Assembly: GCF_004342025.1 (NCBI RefSeq)
Contig: NZ_SLWN01000020.1
Location: forward strand, 62,001-126,000
Source of the DNA: Kribbella steppae
Lineage (GTDB): Bacteria > Actinomycetota > Actinomycetes > Propionibacteriales > Kribbellaceae
DNA: 64,000 nucleotides
Reading direction: 5' to 3'
Below the pieces are notes generated by a model. That model was not told where the DNA came from, made no database searches, and saw nothing but the letters and a program-made list of their open reading frames with translations. The translations under genes and the position numbers were made by a program. Shown in pieces: positions 23,718-32,151 of this stretch. Each line of letters opens with the position of its first letter. Within the stretch, counting starts at the first letter, position 1.

Positions 23718-25001
23718 TCAGGCGGCGTTGGTGGTAGATGCCCCGCCGGGCCGGATGTTCTGGTTCAGGTGGAAGACGTTCGCCGGGTCGTACGCCGTCT
23801 TGAGCGCGGTCAGCCGGGTCAGCTTGGCCGGCGGGAAGGCGCGGCTGATCGAGTCGCCGTTGAGGACGTTGAGGTAGGCACCGCTCGCGTACGGCGCCAG
23901 CGTCGCGGCGTACTCGCGCAGCTGGGCGATCCGCGATTCGTCCTCGGCCGGGTCCTCCCAGCGGGTCGCGGTGACGAACTCGAACTGCGTGTCCCGGTGG
24001 CTGAAGGCCGCGTCGTCGTCCGGTACGTCGGCGATCGCACCGCCGTACGCCTGCAGACTCGCGGACACACCCGGGGTGCGCAGCAGCGCGCGGATCGCGT
24101 CGTCCGGCAGTGCCTTGAAGTAGTGGCCCTTCCAGTAGCGGCGGTAGCGGTGACCCTGCACGTTGTCGTCGCGGCTCTGCAGCGTCAGGTACGACGTCTC
24201 CTCGACGTGCTCGTCGGTGGGACCCATGGCACGGAAGGCGTCCAGCAACTCGAAGCCGCCGTTGCCGACCCACACGTACCCGACGGTGACGGCGTCGGCC
24301 GTGATGCTCGCGGTGAACGTCGCCTGCCGGGGCGCGGTGGTGTTGAGCTCCCTCCACGCCCGCAGTACGTCGAAACCCGCCGAGGACGGATAGGTGAACT
24401 CGGCAACCAACGCCCGGGTGCCGATGTGGTGCAGCCGGAACTCGAACGACGTGACGATCCCGAAGTTGCCGCCACCGCCGCGCAGCCCCCAGAACAGCTC
24501 GGCGTTCTCGTCGGCACTCGCGCGGACCACCTCGCCGTCCGCGGTGACCAGCTCGTACGACGCCACGTTGTCGCAGGCCAGCCCGAACTGCCGGGCCAGC
24601 CAGCCCATCCCGCCGCCGAGAGTCAGGCCGCCGACGCCGGTGTGCGAGACGTTGCCCGCGGTCGTCGCCAGGCCGTACTGCTGCGCGGCCTTGTCCAGCT
24701 CACCCAGCAACGCGCCGCCCTGGACCCAGGCCAGCTGCCGGTCCGGATCGACCCGGACCGCGTTCATCGGGGTCAGGTCGATCATCAGGCCGCCGTCGGG
24801 GACCGCGTGGCCGGCGATGCTGTGGCCGCCGCAGCGGACGCCGATCTCCAGGCCGGCCTCCCGGGCGAACCGGACCGCGGCGACGACGTCGGCGGTGTCG
24901 TGGCAGCGCGCGATCGCGGCCGGGTAGCGGTCGACCATCGCGTTCCACACGCTCCGGGCCTCGTCGTAGCCGGTGTCGCCGGCCTGCAGCAGCTTGTTCA
25001 T
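23718..25001 (-). CDS. FAD-linked oxidase with BBE domain
   Basis: This is a 427-residue flavoprotein of the berberine-bridge / 6-hydroxynicotine oxidase type. The FAD-binding part contains IGVRCGGHSIAGHA, whose His is the usual site of covalent 8-alpha attachment. The position that carries Cys in bicovalent members is occupied by NVSHTGVGG, so only a single covalent link is expected. The C-terminal BBE segment is YDPANVFHLNQNI. There is no signal peptide. It is divergent from a MocR-type regulator that may control it. Confidence 0.88.
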   Translation of the reverse strand: MNKLLQAGDTGYDEARSVWNAMVDRYPAAIARCHDTADVVAAVRFAREAGLEIGVRCGGHSIAGHAVPDGGLMIDLTPMNAVRVDPDRQLAWVQGGALLGELDKAAQQYGLATTAGNVSHTGVGGLTLGGGMGWLARQFGLACDNVASYELVTADGEVVRASADENAELFWGLRGGGGNFGIVTSFEFRLHHIGTRALVAEFTYPSSAGFDVLRAWRELNTTAPRQATFTASITADAVTVGYVWVGNGGFELLDAFRAMGPTDEHVEETSYLTLQSRDDNVQGHRYRRYWKGHYFKALPDDAIRALLRTPGVSASLQAYGGAIADVPDDDAAFSHRDTQFEFVTATRWEDPAEDESRIAQLREYAATLAPYASGAYLNVLNGDSISRAFPPAKLTRLTALKTAYDPANVFHLNQNIRPGGASTTNAA

Positions 25002-25073
25002 CGTTCCGCTCCTTGGTCTTTGGGCTCTCCATCACCCTGACAGCGCAGCGGTACTCCGATAAGGTCCAGTTGC

Positions 25074-26480
25074 GTGAGCCGAAACAGGACCAGTTCCGGC
25101 GCCGCCGAGCTGCTGGTCGAGCTCCGGCGGGACGGCGGCGTGCCGCTGCACCAGCAGCTGGAGAAGGCGATCCGGGACCGGATCCGGCAGGGCCTGATGC
25201 GGGCCGACACGGTGATGCCGTCGACCCGGGCGCTCGCCCAGGACCTCGCACTCTCCCGCGGCGTCGTGGTCGAGGCGTATCAGCAGCTCGTCGCCGAGGG
25301 GTACCTGGTCAGCCGGGCCGGCGGCTACACCCAGGTCGCGGACATCGCCGTGGTCGAGGCGTCCACGGTCGCGTCGCCGGTGATCGGGCCGCCGCGGATC
25401 GACTTCAAGTACAGCAAGCCCGACGTCTCCGAGTTCCCCCGCGCCGCCTGGCTGCGGTCGCTCAAGAAGGTGCTGAACGAGACACCGCATCGGAGCTTCG
25501 CCTACCTCGACGGCCGCGGCGCGCTCGAACTCCGGCACGCGCTCGCCGACTACCTGAACCGGGTCCGCGGTACGGCGGCCAGGCCCGAGAACATGCTGAT
25601 CTGCAACGGTTTCGCCCAGGGATCGCGGTTGCTGCTGCAGGTCCTGGCGAAACAGGGCTACCGGCGTCTCGCGGTCGAGGACCCGTCCGACAACGAGTTG
25701 CGCGAGGTGGCGACCACGGCCGGGCTCGAGGTGGTCGGCGTACCGGTGCTGGAGACCGGGATCGATGTCGACGTACTCGAGCAGTCCGGGGCGGACGTCG
25801 TACTGGTGACCGCCGCGCATCAGTTCCCGACCGGAGCGGTGACGTCGGCGGAGACACGGGCGGCGTTGGTCGCCTGGGCGGTACGGCGGGATGCCTTGAT
25901 CATCGAGGACGACTACGACGCGGAGTACCGGTACGACCGGGAGCCGATCGGGGCGGTGCAGGGGCTGGCGCCGGACCGGGTCGCGTACGCCGGGACCGCG
26001 AGCAAGACGTTGGCGCCGGGGTTGCGGCTCGGGTGGCTGATCCTGCCGGGCTGGCTGGTCGAGGAGATGTCCGAGGCGAAGTTGACGGACGATCGCGGGT
26101 CGCCGGTGCTGGAGCAGTTGGCGTTCGCGGACTTCGTGGCGCGCGGGGAGTTCGACCGGCATCTGCGCCGGATGCGGCCGAAGTACCGGCTGCTTCGGGA
26201 CACACTGGTCGAGCGGTTGGGTGAGCGGCTGCCTGAGCTCGTGCCGGTGGGAGTGTCGGCCGGTCTGCACGTGATGACCTGGTTGCCGGCGGGGATGTCC
26301 GAGAGCGCGGTGTCGGCGGCCGCGCTGGAGCGTGAGCTGGGGGTCTACGGCTTGGCGCCGTACTGGATGGCCGGGCACGGACCGGCCGGGCTGGTGTTCG
26401 GATACGGCGGTTTGACCGTGAAGGCTGTTGCTGAGGGCATCGACGTTCTCGCGGACGCGGTATCCACTCTGAGTGAATAA
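25074..26480 (+). CDS. MocR/PdxR-family regulator (GntR helix-turn-helix plus aminotransferase domain)
   Basis: This protein has 468 residues. The N-terminal GntR winged helix (PLHQQLEKAIRDRIRQGLM, then LALSRGVVVEAYQQLVAEGYLV) is joined by a linker to a fold-type I aminotransferase domain whose PLP lysine is K311 in AGTASKTLAPGLRLGW. DDYDAEYRYDREP is also typical. MocR proteins sense PLP or an amine adduct and control a neighbouring operon, here probably the divergent FAD oxidase. TAAGGT at 25060-25065 lies eight bases before the GTG, so the message may be leaderless. Confidence 0.92.
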   Translation: MSRNRTSSGAAELLVELRRDGGVPLHQQLEKAIRDRIRQGLMRADTVMPSTRALAQDLALSRGVVVEAYQQLVAEGYLVSRAGGYTQVADIAVVEASTVASPVIGPPRIDFKYSKPDVSEFPRAAWLRSLKKVLNETPHRSFAYLDGRGALELRHALADYLNRVRGTAARPENMLICNGFAQGSRLLLQVLAKQGYRRLAVEDPSDNELREVATTAGLEVVGVPVLETGIDVDVLEQSGADVVLVTAAHQFPTGAVTSAETRAALVAWAVRRDALIIEDDYDAEYRYDREPIGAVQGLAPDRVAYAGTASKTLAPGLRLGWLILPGWLVEEMSEAKLTDDRGSPVLEQLAFADFVARGEFDRHLRRMRPKYRLLRDTLVERLGERLPELVPVGVSAGLHVMTWLPAGMSESAVSAAALERELGVYGLAPYWMAGHGPAGLVFGYGGLTVKAVAEGIDVLADAVSTLSE

Positions 26481-26528
26481 TCATCCATTCGGTTGCAAGT
26501 TGATTCGCTTGGTTCTACGCTGGGTGGA

Positions 26529-27272
26529 GTGATCAGTGCAGCTGGCATCGACAGTCTGATGAATCAGGGCTGGCCCGCGGAGGCCAAGACCGAACTGGAC
26601 GGCTGGGTCGTCCGCCGCAACCGCGGCGTCACCAAGCGAGCCAACTCCGTGCTGCCCGCGAGCGCGCCGTTCGACCTCGAACGAGCCTTGGACTACGTGG
26701 AAAACCTGTACCAGGCACACGGCATCACGCCGTGCTTCCATGTCAGCCCGGCGGCCCAGCCGACCGATCTGGACGACCGGCTCGAAGCTCGCGGCTACGT
26801 CGTGCAGGCGCCGACACTGGTGCAGTGTGCCGAGGTGGCCGACCTTCTCGACCGGTTGCCCGACTCGCCGGTCGACGTGAATATTTCCTCGGTGCCCGAC
26901 GATGCCTGGATGGACGCCTGGTGGCGCATCGACGGGCACGGCGGGGAGGACGACCAGGCGGCCGCCCGGCAGATCCTCAACCGCGGCCGGGCGCTTTACG
27001 CGACGATTCCCTCGGTTGGTCCGGTCAAGGCGATCGGGCGGCTCGCCCTGGTCGACGACTGGGCCGGCTTGTACTGCCTGGCCGTCGACGAGCAGTTCCG
27101 CCGGCAGGGGCTCGCCCTCGCCGTCATCCGCGCTCTGTTGCAGAAGGCAACGACCTTGGGAGTCCGGCGGGTCTTCCTGCAGGTCGTCGCGGAGAACGAG
27201 CCGGCCCAGGCCCTGTACGACCGGCTCGGGTTCCGGACCGTCTCGCAGTACCACTACCGAGTCAAAGCGTGA
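26529..27272 (+). CDS. GNAT-family N-acetyltransferase
   Basis: This 247-residue protein has a C-terminal acetyl-CoA-binding motif (LYCLAVDEQFRRQGLALAVIRALLQKA) and the ALYDRLGFRTVSQYHYR ending. The N-terminal 120 residues form a second, degenerate GNAT-like half. TTGCAA (26493-26498) and TACGCT (26516-26521) are 17 bases apart and the GTG at 26529 follows seven bases later, which supports this start and a leaderless transcript. The last 11 bases overlap the convergent MBL gene. Confidence 0.86.
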   Translation: MISAAGIDSLMNQGWPAEAKTELDGWVVRRNRGVTKRANSVLPASAPFDLERALDYVENLYQAHGITPCFHVSPAAQPTDLDDRLEARGYVVQAPTLVQCAEVADLLDRLPDSPVDVNISSVPDDAWMDAWWRIDGHGGEDDQAAARQILNRGRALYATIPSVGPVKAIGRLALVDDWAGLYCLAVDEQFRRQGLALAVIRALLQKATTLGVRRVFLQVVAENEPAQALYDRLGFRTVSQYHYRVKA

Positions 27273-28257
27273 TCTTCTCCAGGTGATCCAGGACGACGAA
27301 CTCCGCGCCGGCGGTCTCGACCGACGTGCGGAGCTTCGTCAGGTCGGTCCACGGCACGCCGGGCTTGTCCAACGGCAGGTCGAAGTCGTCCCAGTGGGTG
27401 GCGATGACCTTCTTTACGGGCTTGATCGTCTGCAACAGTCGGTCGGTGATCCCGGGCTCGCCGCCGGGTGCGGCGAAGACGACGTCCACCTGCAGGTCGC
27501 GCAGGGCGTTCGGGTCGAAGTTCGCCGTACTCAGGCTGAGGATCCGCGTGCCGCCGATCGTGATCACGTAGGCGAGCGTGCCGCCCTCGAGGAGGTCCTC
27601 GATCATGCGCGGCCGCGGTGGGACGCCGTTGAGTCGGTAGCCCGGGTAGGCGTAGGTGTGGTGCCGTCCGCTGCACGAGTGCAACGACGGGAACACCTCG
27701 ATGGTGAAGCCCTCGAACGGCAGGTACTCACCGCCGCGCACCGGTGACAGCAGGTCCGCCGGCGTCCGCATCGCGCGGAGCATGTTGACGTGGGACTCGG
27801 TGCCGAGAACGGTCGCCTTCGTCTTCTTCGCGACGTACGGTACGTCGGCCATGTGGTCGTAGTGCCCGTGGTGCACGAGGATCGCGTCGGCCGTGGAGAT
27901 GTGGCGGTCGATCACGTCCGGCTTGATCACCAGCTTGGTCTTGGGGTCCGCGCCCTCGGGCGTGAACGTGCCGGTCTTGAACCGGGTGATCCAGGGATCG
28001 GTCAGGACGACGCTCTTCCCCGACCGGATCTGCCACGCGTGCGTCCCGAACCAGGTGAGCTCCACCGGCTGGCGTTCCTGGGTCGCCTTGGCTGTTGCTG
28101 CCTCACTGGTCGCGGTGCCCGCTGTTGCCGCGTCCGCCGTTGCGTCCGTCGTTGCAATGTCCGCCGTTGCGGCTTCGCCTCGGACCGCGACGCCGATGAC
28201 TCCGGTGGCGCCGACCGCCGCCGCGCCCGTGATGATTCCCCTGCGACTCACCTTCAC
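27262..28257 (-). CDS. Secreted MBL-fold metal-dependent hydrolase (Tat signal)
   Basis: This 331-residue member of the metallo-beta-lactamase / UlaG-like superfamily has the metal-binding motif VHHGHYDHM and further ligands in PSLHSCSG and THWDD. The N-terminus is a twin-arginine signal (SRRGIITGAAAVGATGV), then a low-complexity Ala/Thr linker (residues 29-60) built from near-repeats. It is predicted to act outside the membrane. The substrate is unknown. It is divergent from a LysR gene that may regulate it. Confidence 0.85.
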   Translation of the reverse strand: MKVSRRGIITGAAAVGATGVIGVAVRGEAATADIATTDATADAATAGTATSEAATAKATQERQPVELTWFGTHAWQIRSGKSVVLTDPWITRFKTGTFTPEGADPKTKLVIKPDVIDRHISTADAILVHHGHYDHMADVPYVAKKTKATVLGTESHVNMLRAMRTPADLLSPVRGGEYLPFEGFTIEVFPSLHSCSGRHHTYAYPGYRLNGVPPRPRMIEDLLEGGTLAYVITIGGTRILSLSTANFDPNALRDLQVDVVFAAPGGEPGITDRLLQTIKPVKKVIATHWDDFDLPLDKPGVPWTDLTKLRTSVETAGAEFVVLDHLEKITL

Positions 28258-28375
28258 GCTGTCTCCCTCTCGCCGTACCTGGGCCTTCAGTCAAGGCGAG
28301 CGCGGTTGGGGATGTCGAATATGCTCTTGCGCATGATCCGATTGCCGGGACATATCGCCGCAGGTCAGCTGGGTC

Positions 28376-29257
28376 ATGCTGACTGAGCGGCATCTGCAGA
28401 TCTTCATCGCGCTGGCCGAGGAGCAGCACTTCGGCGATGCCGCCCGAGTGGTCGGCATCACCCAGCCGCCGTTGTCCCAAGGGCTCCGCCGGCTGGAGGC
28501 GTTGGTCGGGGCCAAGCTGTTCGAGCGTGGGCAGGGTCGGGTCGAGCTGACGGCAGCCGGTGCGGCGTTGCTTCCGTATGCGCGGCGTGCGTTGACCTCG
28601 ATCGAGGACCTGCATCAGGCCGCGGTCGCGCGTGATCCGGAGGGACCGGAGATCCGGTTGGGGCTGGCGCCGGAGGTTCCGCCGTCGGCTGGTGCTGCGG
28701 TGGCGGCTGCGTGTGGAGCGGCGATCCCGGGGAGTCGGGTGACGGTGGTGTCCGCGCCGACCAGTTCGCTTGTCGGTCAGGTGTCCGCGGGTCGGCTGAC
28801 GTTGGCCGTCGTACTGCATCCCGCCGTACTGGACGGACTCGAGGCTGGTCCGGTCACGTTGTTGCCGACGTGGGCGCTGGTGCCGACGTCGGTCGTGCCG
28901 GATGACGGTGACGAGGTGAAGCTGCGGCAGTTGGGTGGGCTGCCGATCGCCGTACGGCCGCGGGCGGAGGCGCCGGCGGCTCGCGATCTGTTCCTGGACA
29001 CGTTGGCGTTGCATCGGCCCGACGGTGGGACTGTTGTGGTGACGGACGAGCGGGCCGGGCTGGCGATGACGGCCGCGGGGCAGGCGCTCGTGGTGACGGC
29101 CGATCCGTCGCTGACGGCGCCGGGGATCGGGCGGCATCGACTGGTCGACGATCCGCTGCCGGTGCGGTTGCGGTTGGTGTGGTCCAGGACGCGTACGCCG
29201 TTCTTGCGGCCGGCCGACGTGATGGCGCAGCTGACGAATGCGCTGGTGACGTCGTGA
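28376..29257 (+). CDS. LysR-family transcriptional regulator
   Basis: This 293-residue protein has the LysR winged helix at its N-terminus (LQIFIALAEEQHFGDAARVVGITQPPLSQGLRRLEALVGAKLF) and a shortened effector-binding domain. It is divergent from the MBL hydrolase gene, with 118 bases between them, and overlaps the start of the beta-lactamase-like gene by four bases (GTGA). LysR next to a class A beta-lactamase recalls AmpR-type pairs, but here the two genes are in tandem, not divergent. Confidence 0.9.
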   Translation: MLTERHLQIFIALAEEQHFGDAARVVGITQPPLSQGLRRLEALVGAKLFERGQGRVELTAAGAALLPYARRALTSIEDLHQAAVARDPEGPEIRLGLAPEVPPSAGAAVAAACGAAIPGSRVTVVSAPTSSLVGQVSAGRLTLAVVLHPAVLDGLEAGPVTLLPTWALVPTSVVPDDGDEVKLRQLGGLPIAVRPRAEAPAARDLFLDTLALHRPDGGTVVVTDERAGLAMTAAGQALVVTADPSLTAPGIGRHRLVDDPLPVRLRLVWSRTRTPFLRPADVMAQLTNALVTS

Positions 29258-30156
29258 ACGCGCGGATTCGAGCGGTCTTCGAGGATGCGGGCGTGCGTGG
29301 TTGGCTGCACGCGGTCGCGCTGGATTCGTCTTCGTCTTCGTCTTCGCCTTCGCCTTCGCCTGAGGCGACGGTTGGGGTGGACGCGGATGGCGTCGTACCG
29401 ATGGCGTCGGTCTACAAGCTTCCGTTGCTTGCCGCGTTCTGCCGGCTGGTGGATCTCGGGGAGATCGATCCGCTGTCGAGGTTGACGTTGGATCCGGCTG
29501 AACGAACGGCCGGGCCGACCGGGCTGTCGGTGCTGGCGGATCCGGTGACGATGTCGCTGCGGGACCTGGCCGTGTCGATGATGACGGTGTCGGACAACGC
29601 CTCGGCCGACGCGTTGCTGGATCTGGTCGGGCTGCGGCGGTTGGCGGAGTTGCTGCAGTCGTTCGGTTTGCAGCGGACCTGGGTACGGCGGGGGACTGCT
29701 GCGAACCTGCGTGATCTGCAGCGGCGTACGGGGCTGGACGATCCGGATGCGGCGCTCGCCGTACTGGCTGACAACGACCGGACTGATCCGGTGGGTGTCT
29801 ATGAGGCGGCGAACGCGTCGGCGAGCAGTCCGCGTGACATGACGTTGTTGCTCCAGCGGTTGTGGGCGGGGGAGCTGTTGTCGGCCGGGCAGACGGAGTT
29901 CGTGAAGGCGACGATGCATCGGCAGGTGTTCCAGCACCGGATGGCCGCCGGCTTCCCGCACGACGGCGTACGCGTCGCCGGAAAGACCGGGACCTTCGGA
30001 GCCCTCCGCCACGAGGTCGGCGTGGTCACTCTCCCGGGCGGCGCCGCCTTCGCGATCGCCGTCTTCACCCTCGCCGCCCGCGGCGACTTCCGCCAACCCC
30101 GCGTAGACACCGCCATCGGCGAAGCCGCCCGCGCAGCCGTAGACCTCCTCCGCTAA
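29254..30156 (+). CDS. Class A beta-lactamase-like serine hydrolase
   Basis: This is a 300-residue penicillin-binding-fold enzyme. The three active-site elements are present: S52-V-Y-K55, VSDNAS (SDN) and GKTGTFG (KTG). There is no signal peptide, which is odd for a beta-lactamase; a cytoplasmic esterase or peptidase role is possible. Residues 25-36 are a Ser/Pro run encoded by a hexanucleotide microsatellite. The GTG start overlaps the LysR stop, so translation is coupled to the regulator. Confidence 0.86.
   Translation: MNARIRAVFEDAGVRGWLHAVALDSSSSSSSPSPSPEATVGVDADGVVPMASVYKLPLLAAFCRLVDLGEIDPLSRLTLDPAERTAGPTGLSVLADPVTMSLRDLAVSMMTVSDNASADALLDLVGLRRLAELLQSFGLQRTWVRRGTAANLRDLQRRTGLDDPDAALAVLADNDRTDPVGVYEAANASASSPRDMTLLLQRLWAGELLSAGQTEFVKATMHRQVFQHRMAAGFPHDGVRVAGKTGTFGALRHEVGVVTLPGGAAFAIAVFTLAARGDFRQPRVDTAIGEAARAAVDLLR
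29326..29361 (+). repeat. In-frame hexanucleotide microsatellite
   Basis: Thirty-six bases alternate TCG with TCT (three times) and then TCG with CCT (three times), encoding seven Ser then Pro-Ser-Pro-Ser-Pro just before the catalytic domain. Slippage would change linker length without breaking the frame. Confidence 0.85.
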
Positions 30157-30181
30157 CCGCTCACCGCCCGGTCCCCCGGGG

Positions 30182-30583
30182 TTAGATGACTGCGTAGGCC
30201 TCTACTTCGAGGAGGGCGTCGGGGCTGAAGAGGGCGCTGACCTGGACTGCTGTGCTGGCGGGTGGGTTGGTGGTGTCGACGTACGCGTCGCGGGCGGTGC
30301 GGATGGGCGGCAGGTAGGCGATGTCGGTGACGAAGAAGTTCAGCTTCACCACGTCGGCGAAGGTCGCGCCGGCCGCCTTCAGGCAGGCATCCAGGTTCGC
30401 GAACACCTGCTGCGCCTGCACCGCCGGATCGCCGACTCCGACGAAGTTGCCATCAGCATCCAACGCCACCTGCCCTGCGATCGCGACCCACTGCCCTGGC
30501 CCGGTCACCACATGGCTGTACCCATTGCCCGGAGCAACACCTTCAGGCCTGGGATGCGAGAGCTTGCTCAAAACGTCCTCCAC
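30182..30583 (-). CDS. RidA (YjgF/YER057c/UK114) family protein
   Basis: This is a small 133-residue enamine/imine deaminase-type protein. The family blocks GQWVAIAGQVALDADGNFVG, QAQQVFANLDACLKAAGATFADVVKLNFFVTD and NPPASTAVQVSAL are clear. The catalytic Arg of RidA lies normally in a 'PxRxxxxV' segment; here that site reads NPPASTAVQ, with no Arg, so it is probably a non-deaminase subfamily member. GTG start at 30583. Confidence 0.88.
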   Translation of the reverse strand: MEDVLSKLSHPRPEGVAPGNGYSHVVTGPGQWVAIAGQVALDADGNFVGVGDPAVQAQQVFANLDACLKAAGATFADVVKLNFFVTDIAYLPPIRTARDAYVDTTNPPASTAVQVSALFSPDALLEVEAYAVI

Positions 30584-30658
30584 AAGTCGTAGTCCACCCC
30601 ATCCTCACCCCCAACACCGGGTGGCACCACCGCATTCCAACCCCCTCAGCCACCGCCG

Positions 30659-30780
30659 CAGGTTGCGAGGTACCGAAGGACAGGAGGTAGTCGGCTAGAA
30701 CGGAGACAGAGCAGGGCATCCAGACGGGAAGCTTCGGACAGAAGCCGCGTACCTCCTGTCCGTCGGTACCTCGCAACCTG
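30659..30780. repeat. 31-bp inverted repeat (one mismatch) in an intergenic region
   Basis: Bases 30659-30689 are the reverse complement of 30750-30780 apart from one position (A against C), with a 60-base interior. It fills much of the 209-base gap between RidA and the frameshifted small gene at 30793. Transcribed, it would form a very stable stem of 31 bp. No transposase or target duplication is seen. It could be an RNA element, a recombination remnant or a protein-binding cruciform. The rest of the gap holds nothing I recognise. Confidence 0.75.
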
Positions 30781-30792
30781 GGCCCCCGACCG

Positions 30793-31024
30793 TCAGACCG
30801 AGGTGCAATGCCCAGCCGGTGGTGGATTGCCGGTCGGTAGGTCAGGGGCGGTGATATTGCCCGGGGTGGTCGAGCAGGTGGGGTCACGGTATGCGTCGCA
30901 GCGGTAGCAGACCTCGTGGCGGTGACCTGGACCGGGTTGATCACCTCGAACCCGGCCGCTACGTCCTCGCTCCACTTTTTCGCCAGTCGTGCAGCCGGAG
31001 AACGCATCTCCAAGGCTTCTTCAT
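30793..31024 (-). pseudogene. Small Cys/His-rich (zinc-ribbon-like) protein, apparently frameshifted
   Basis: From the ATG at 31024 the frame reads MKKPWRCVLRLHDWRK, a start typical of small actinobacterial proteins with CxLxLHxW, but it meets a stop at 30959. A +1 shift at the run of five T's (30976-30980) joins it to a frame with HEVCYRCDAYRDP, the CxxC half expected for a paired metal site, ending at 30793. The upstream and downstream halves thus look like one gene broken by a one-base indel. A GTG at 30975 could also start a 60-residue protein alone. Confidence 0.5.
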
Positions 31025-31044
31025 TTCTTGACGGTTGGACCGCA

Positions 31045-32151
31045 TTACAGCGACGACAACAGAAAGTCCTTGACCGCGTCCTGCATTTCGCGGTCGAAGC
31101 GGTGAGGGCCGGGGAGGAAGAGGCCTTGGTAGGTGGCGGGGCCGTAGTGGAAGTGTTCGGTGAGTTCGCGGTCGGCGGTGAGCATGCCTTGGGGTGGGAA
31201 GAGCTCGTCGTCCTCGGCGTAGACGACGAGTTGGTGGTGGCTGGCCCGGCCGGCGGTGAGGGACGGGTGGTCGAGATGACGGGCCAGGCCTGGGGTGGTG
31301 AACATCCAGGTGTGGGCGTCGAAGTACGCCGGGAGGAGCGAGTCGTACGTGGTCATCATGCAGACGATCGCCGACGCCTTGATCGCGGGATCGAGCGCGG
31401 TGAGGGCCGCCGAGCGGGCACCTCCGCCGGAGAAGCCGAAGACGCCGATCCGGTCCGCGTCCACCTCGTCGAGCCCGCGCAACACGCTGAGTGCGACGAG
31501 GTCGTCGTACGCGACCATGCCGGCGAACGACGTACCGAGCAGCCCGGCGGCCTTCGCGATCGAATTCTCGTGGTGGCCGGCGGCGACGTCGTACCACTCG
31601 TCGTCGCCAGGTGAGTGATCCGCCGCCAGCCAGGCCGCCTCGTACGTCGCCATCACGTCGCGCAGCCGCCACGGCAACGGATCGAGCCCAAACCGGCGCG
31701 AGCCCCACGCGAACGTGTCATGACACAGCACGACGAAACCGGCGCGAGCCAACTCGTTCGCGACGGCCCGGTCCTCGTAGAGCTCCTGGCGAAGCTTGAC
31801 CGCACCGGCACTGGACCCAGGCAACTCGACCAGCCGCTCCGCACCGACCGACTTCACACCCGCATGGCAATGCAGCCCGAGCAACCCGGGCCCTGACGGT
31901 CCATCGGCGGGACGCAGCAGCCACGCCCGCGTCGGCGGTCCGAACCCGGTCGTCCACTCGAGCACCTGACCGTGGACACCGTCGGATTGCCAATCGTCGA
32001 CAATCCGCACGGCCGGCGGCTGAGGAGGTTCGGGTACGCCGAGCAGCCCGGCGACCGTCGTGGTGAGTTCGTCCCCGGTGAGCGCCGAGGCATCGCGGAC
32101 GAAATCGGGCCAGTCCTCGTAGCCACCCAGGGAGCTCGGGCGATCGCTCAA
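31045..32151 (-). CDS. Alpha/beta hydrolase, probable carbohydrate esterase of the pectin locus
   Basis: This 368-residue protein belongs to the acetyl xylan esterase / dienelactone hydrolase-like group. The nucleophile elbow is GFSGGG, the acid lies in VVYAEDDELF and the His in PGPHRFDREM. There is no signal peptide, so it would act on imported oligosaccharides in the cytoplasm. The TTG start overlaps the permease stop (TTGA), placing it last in the pectinase-permease operon. De-acetylation of pectic or arabinan fragments is inferred from context. Confidence 0.82.
   Translation of the reverse strand: MSDRPSSLGGYEDWPDFVRDASALTGDELTTTVAGLLGVPEPPQPPAVRIVDDWQSDGVHGQVLEWTTGFGPPTRAWLLRPADGPSGPGLLGLHCHAGVKSVGAERLVELPGSSAGAVKLRQELYEDRAVANELARAGFVVLCHDTFAWGSRRFGLDPLPWRLRDVMATYEAAWLAADHSPGDDEWYDVAAGHHENSIAKAAGLLGTSFAGMVAYDDLVALSVLRGLDEVDADRIGVFGFSGGGARSAALTALDPAIKASAIVCMMTTYDSLLPAYFDAHTWMFTTPGLARHLDHPSLTAGRASHHQLVVYAEDDELFPPQGMLTADRELTEHFHYGPATYQGLFLPGPHRFDREMQDAVKDFLLSSL

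Noticed and set aside
23619..25040. Plus-strand open frame of 473 codons
   Set aside because: Antisense to the FAD oxidase and DUF1622 genes, both of which show family motifs on the minus strand.
30659..30780. MITE or insertion sequence
   Set aside because: The long inverted repeat has no flanking target duplication and no transposase fragment; kept only as a repeat of unknown role.
30543..31013. Minus-strand open frame of 156 codons spanning the RidA-upstream gap
   Set aside because: It runs through the inverted repeat and shows no family pattern; the alternative frame with paired Cys motifs is more convincing.
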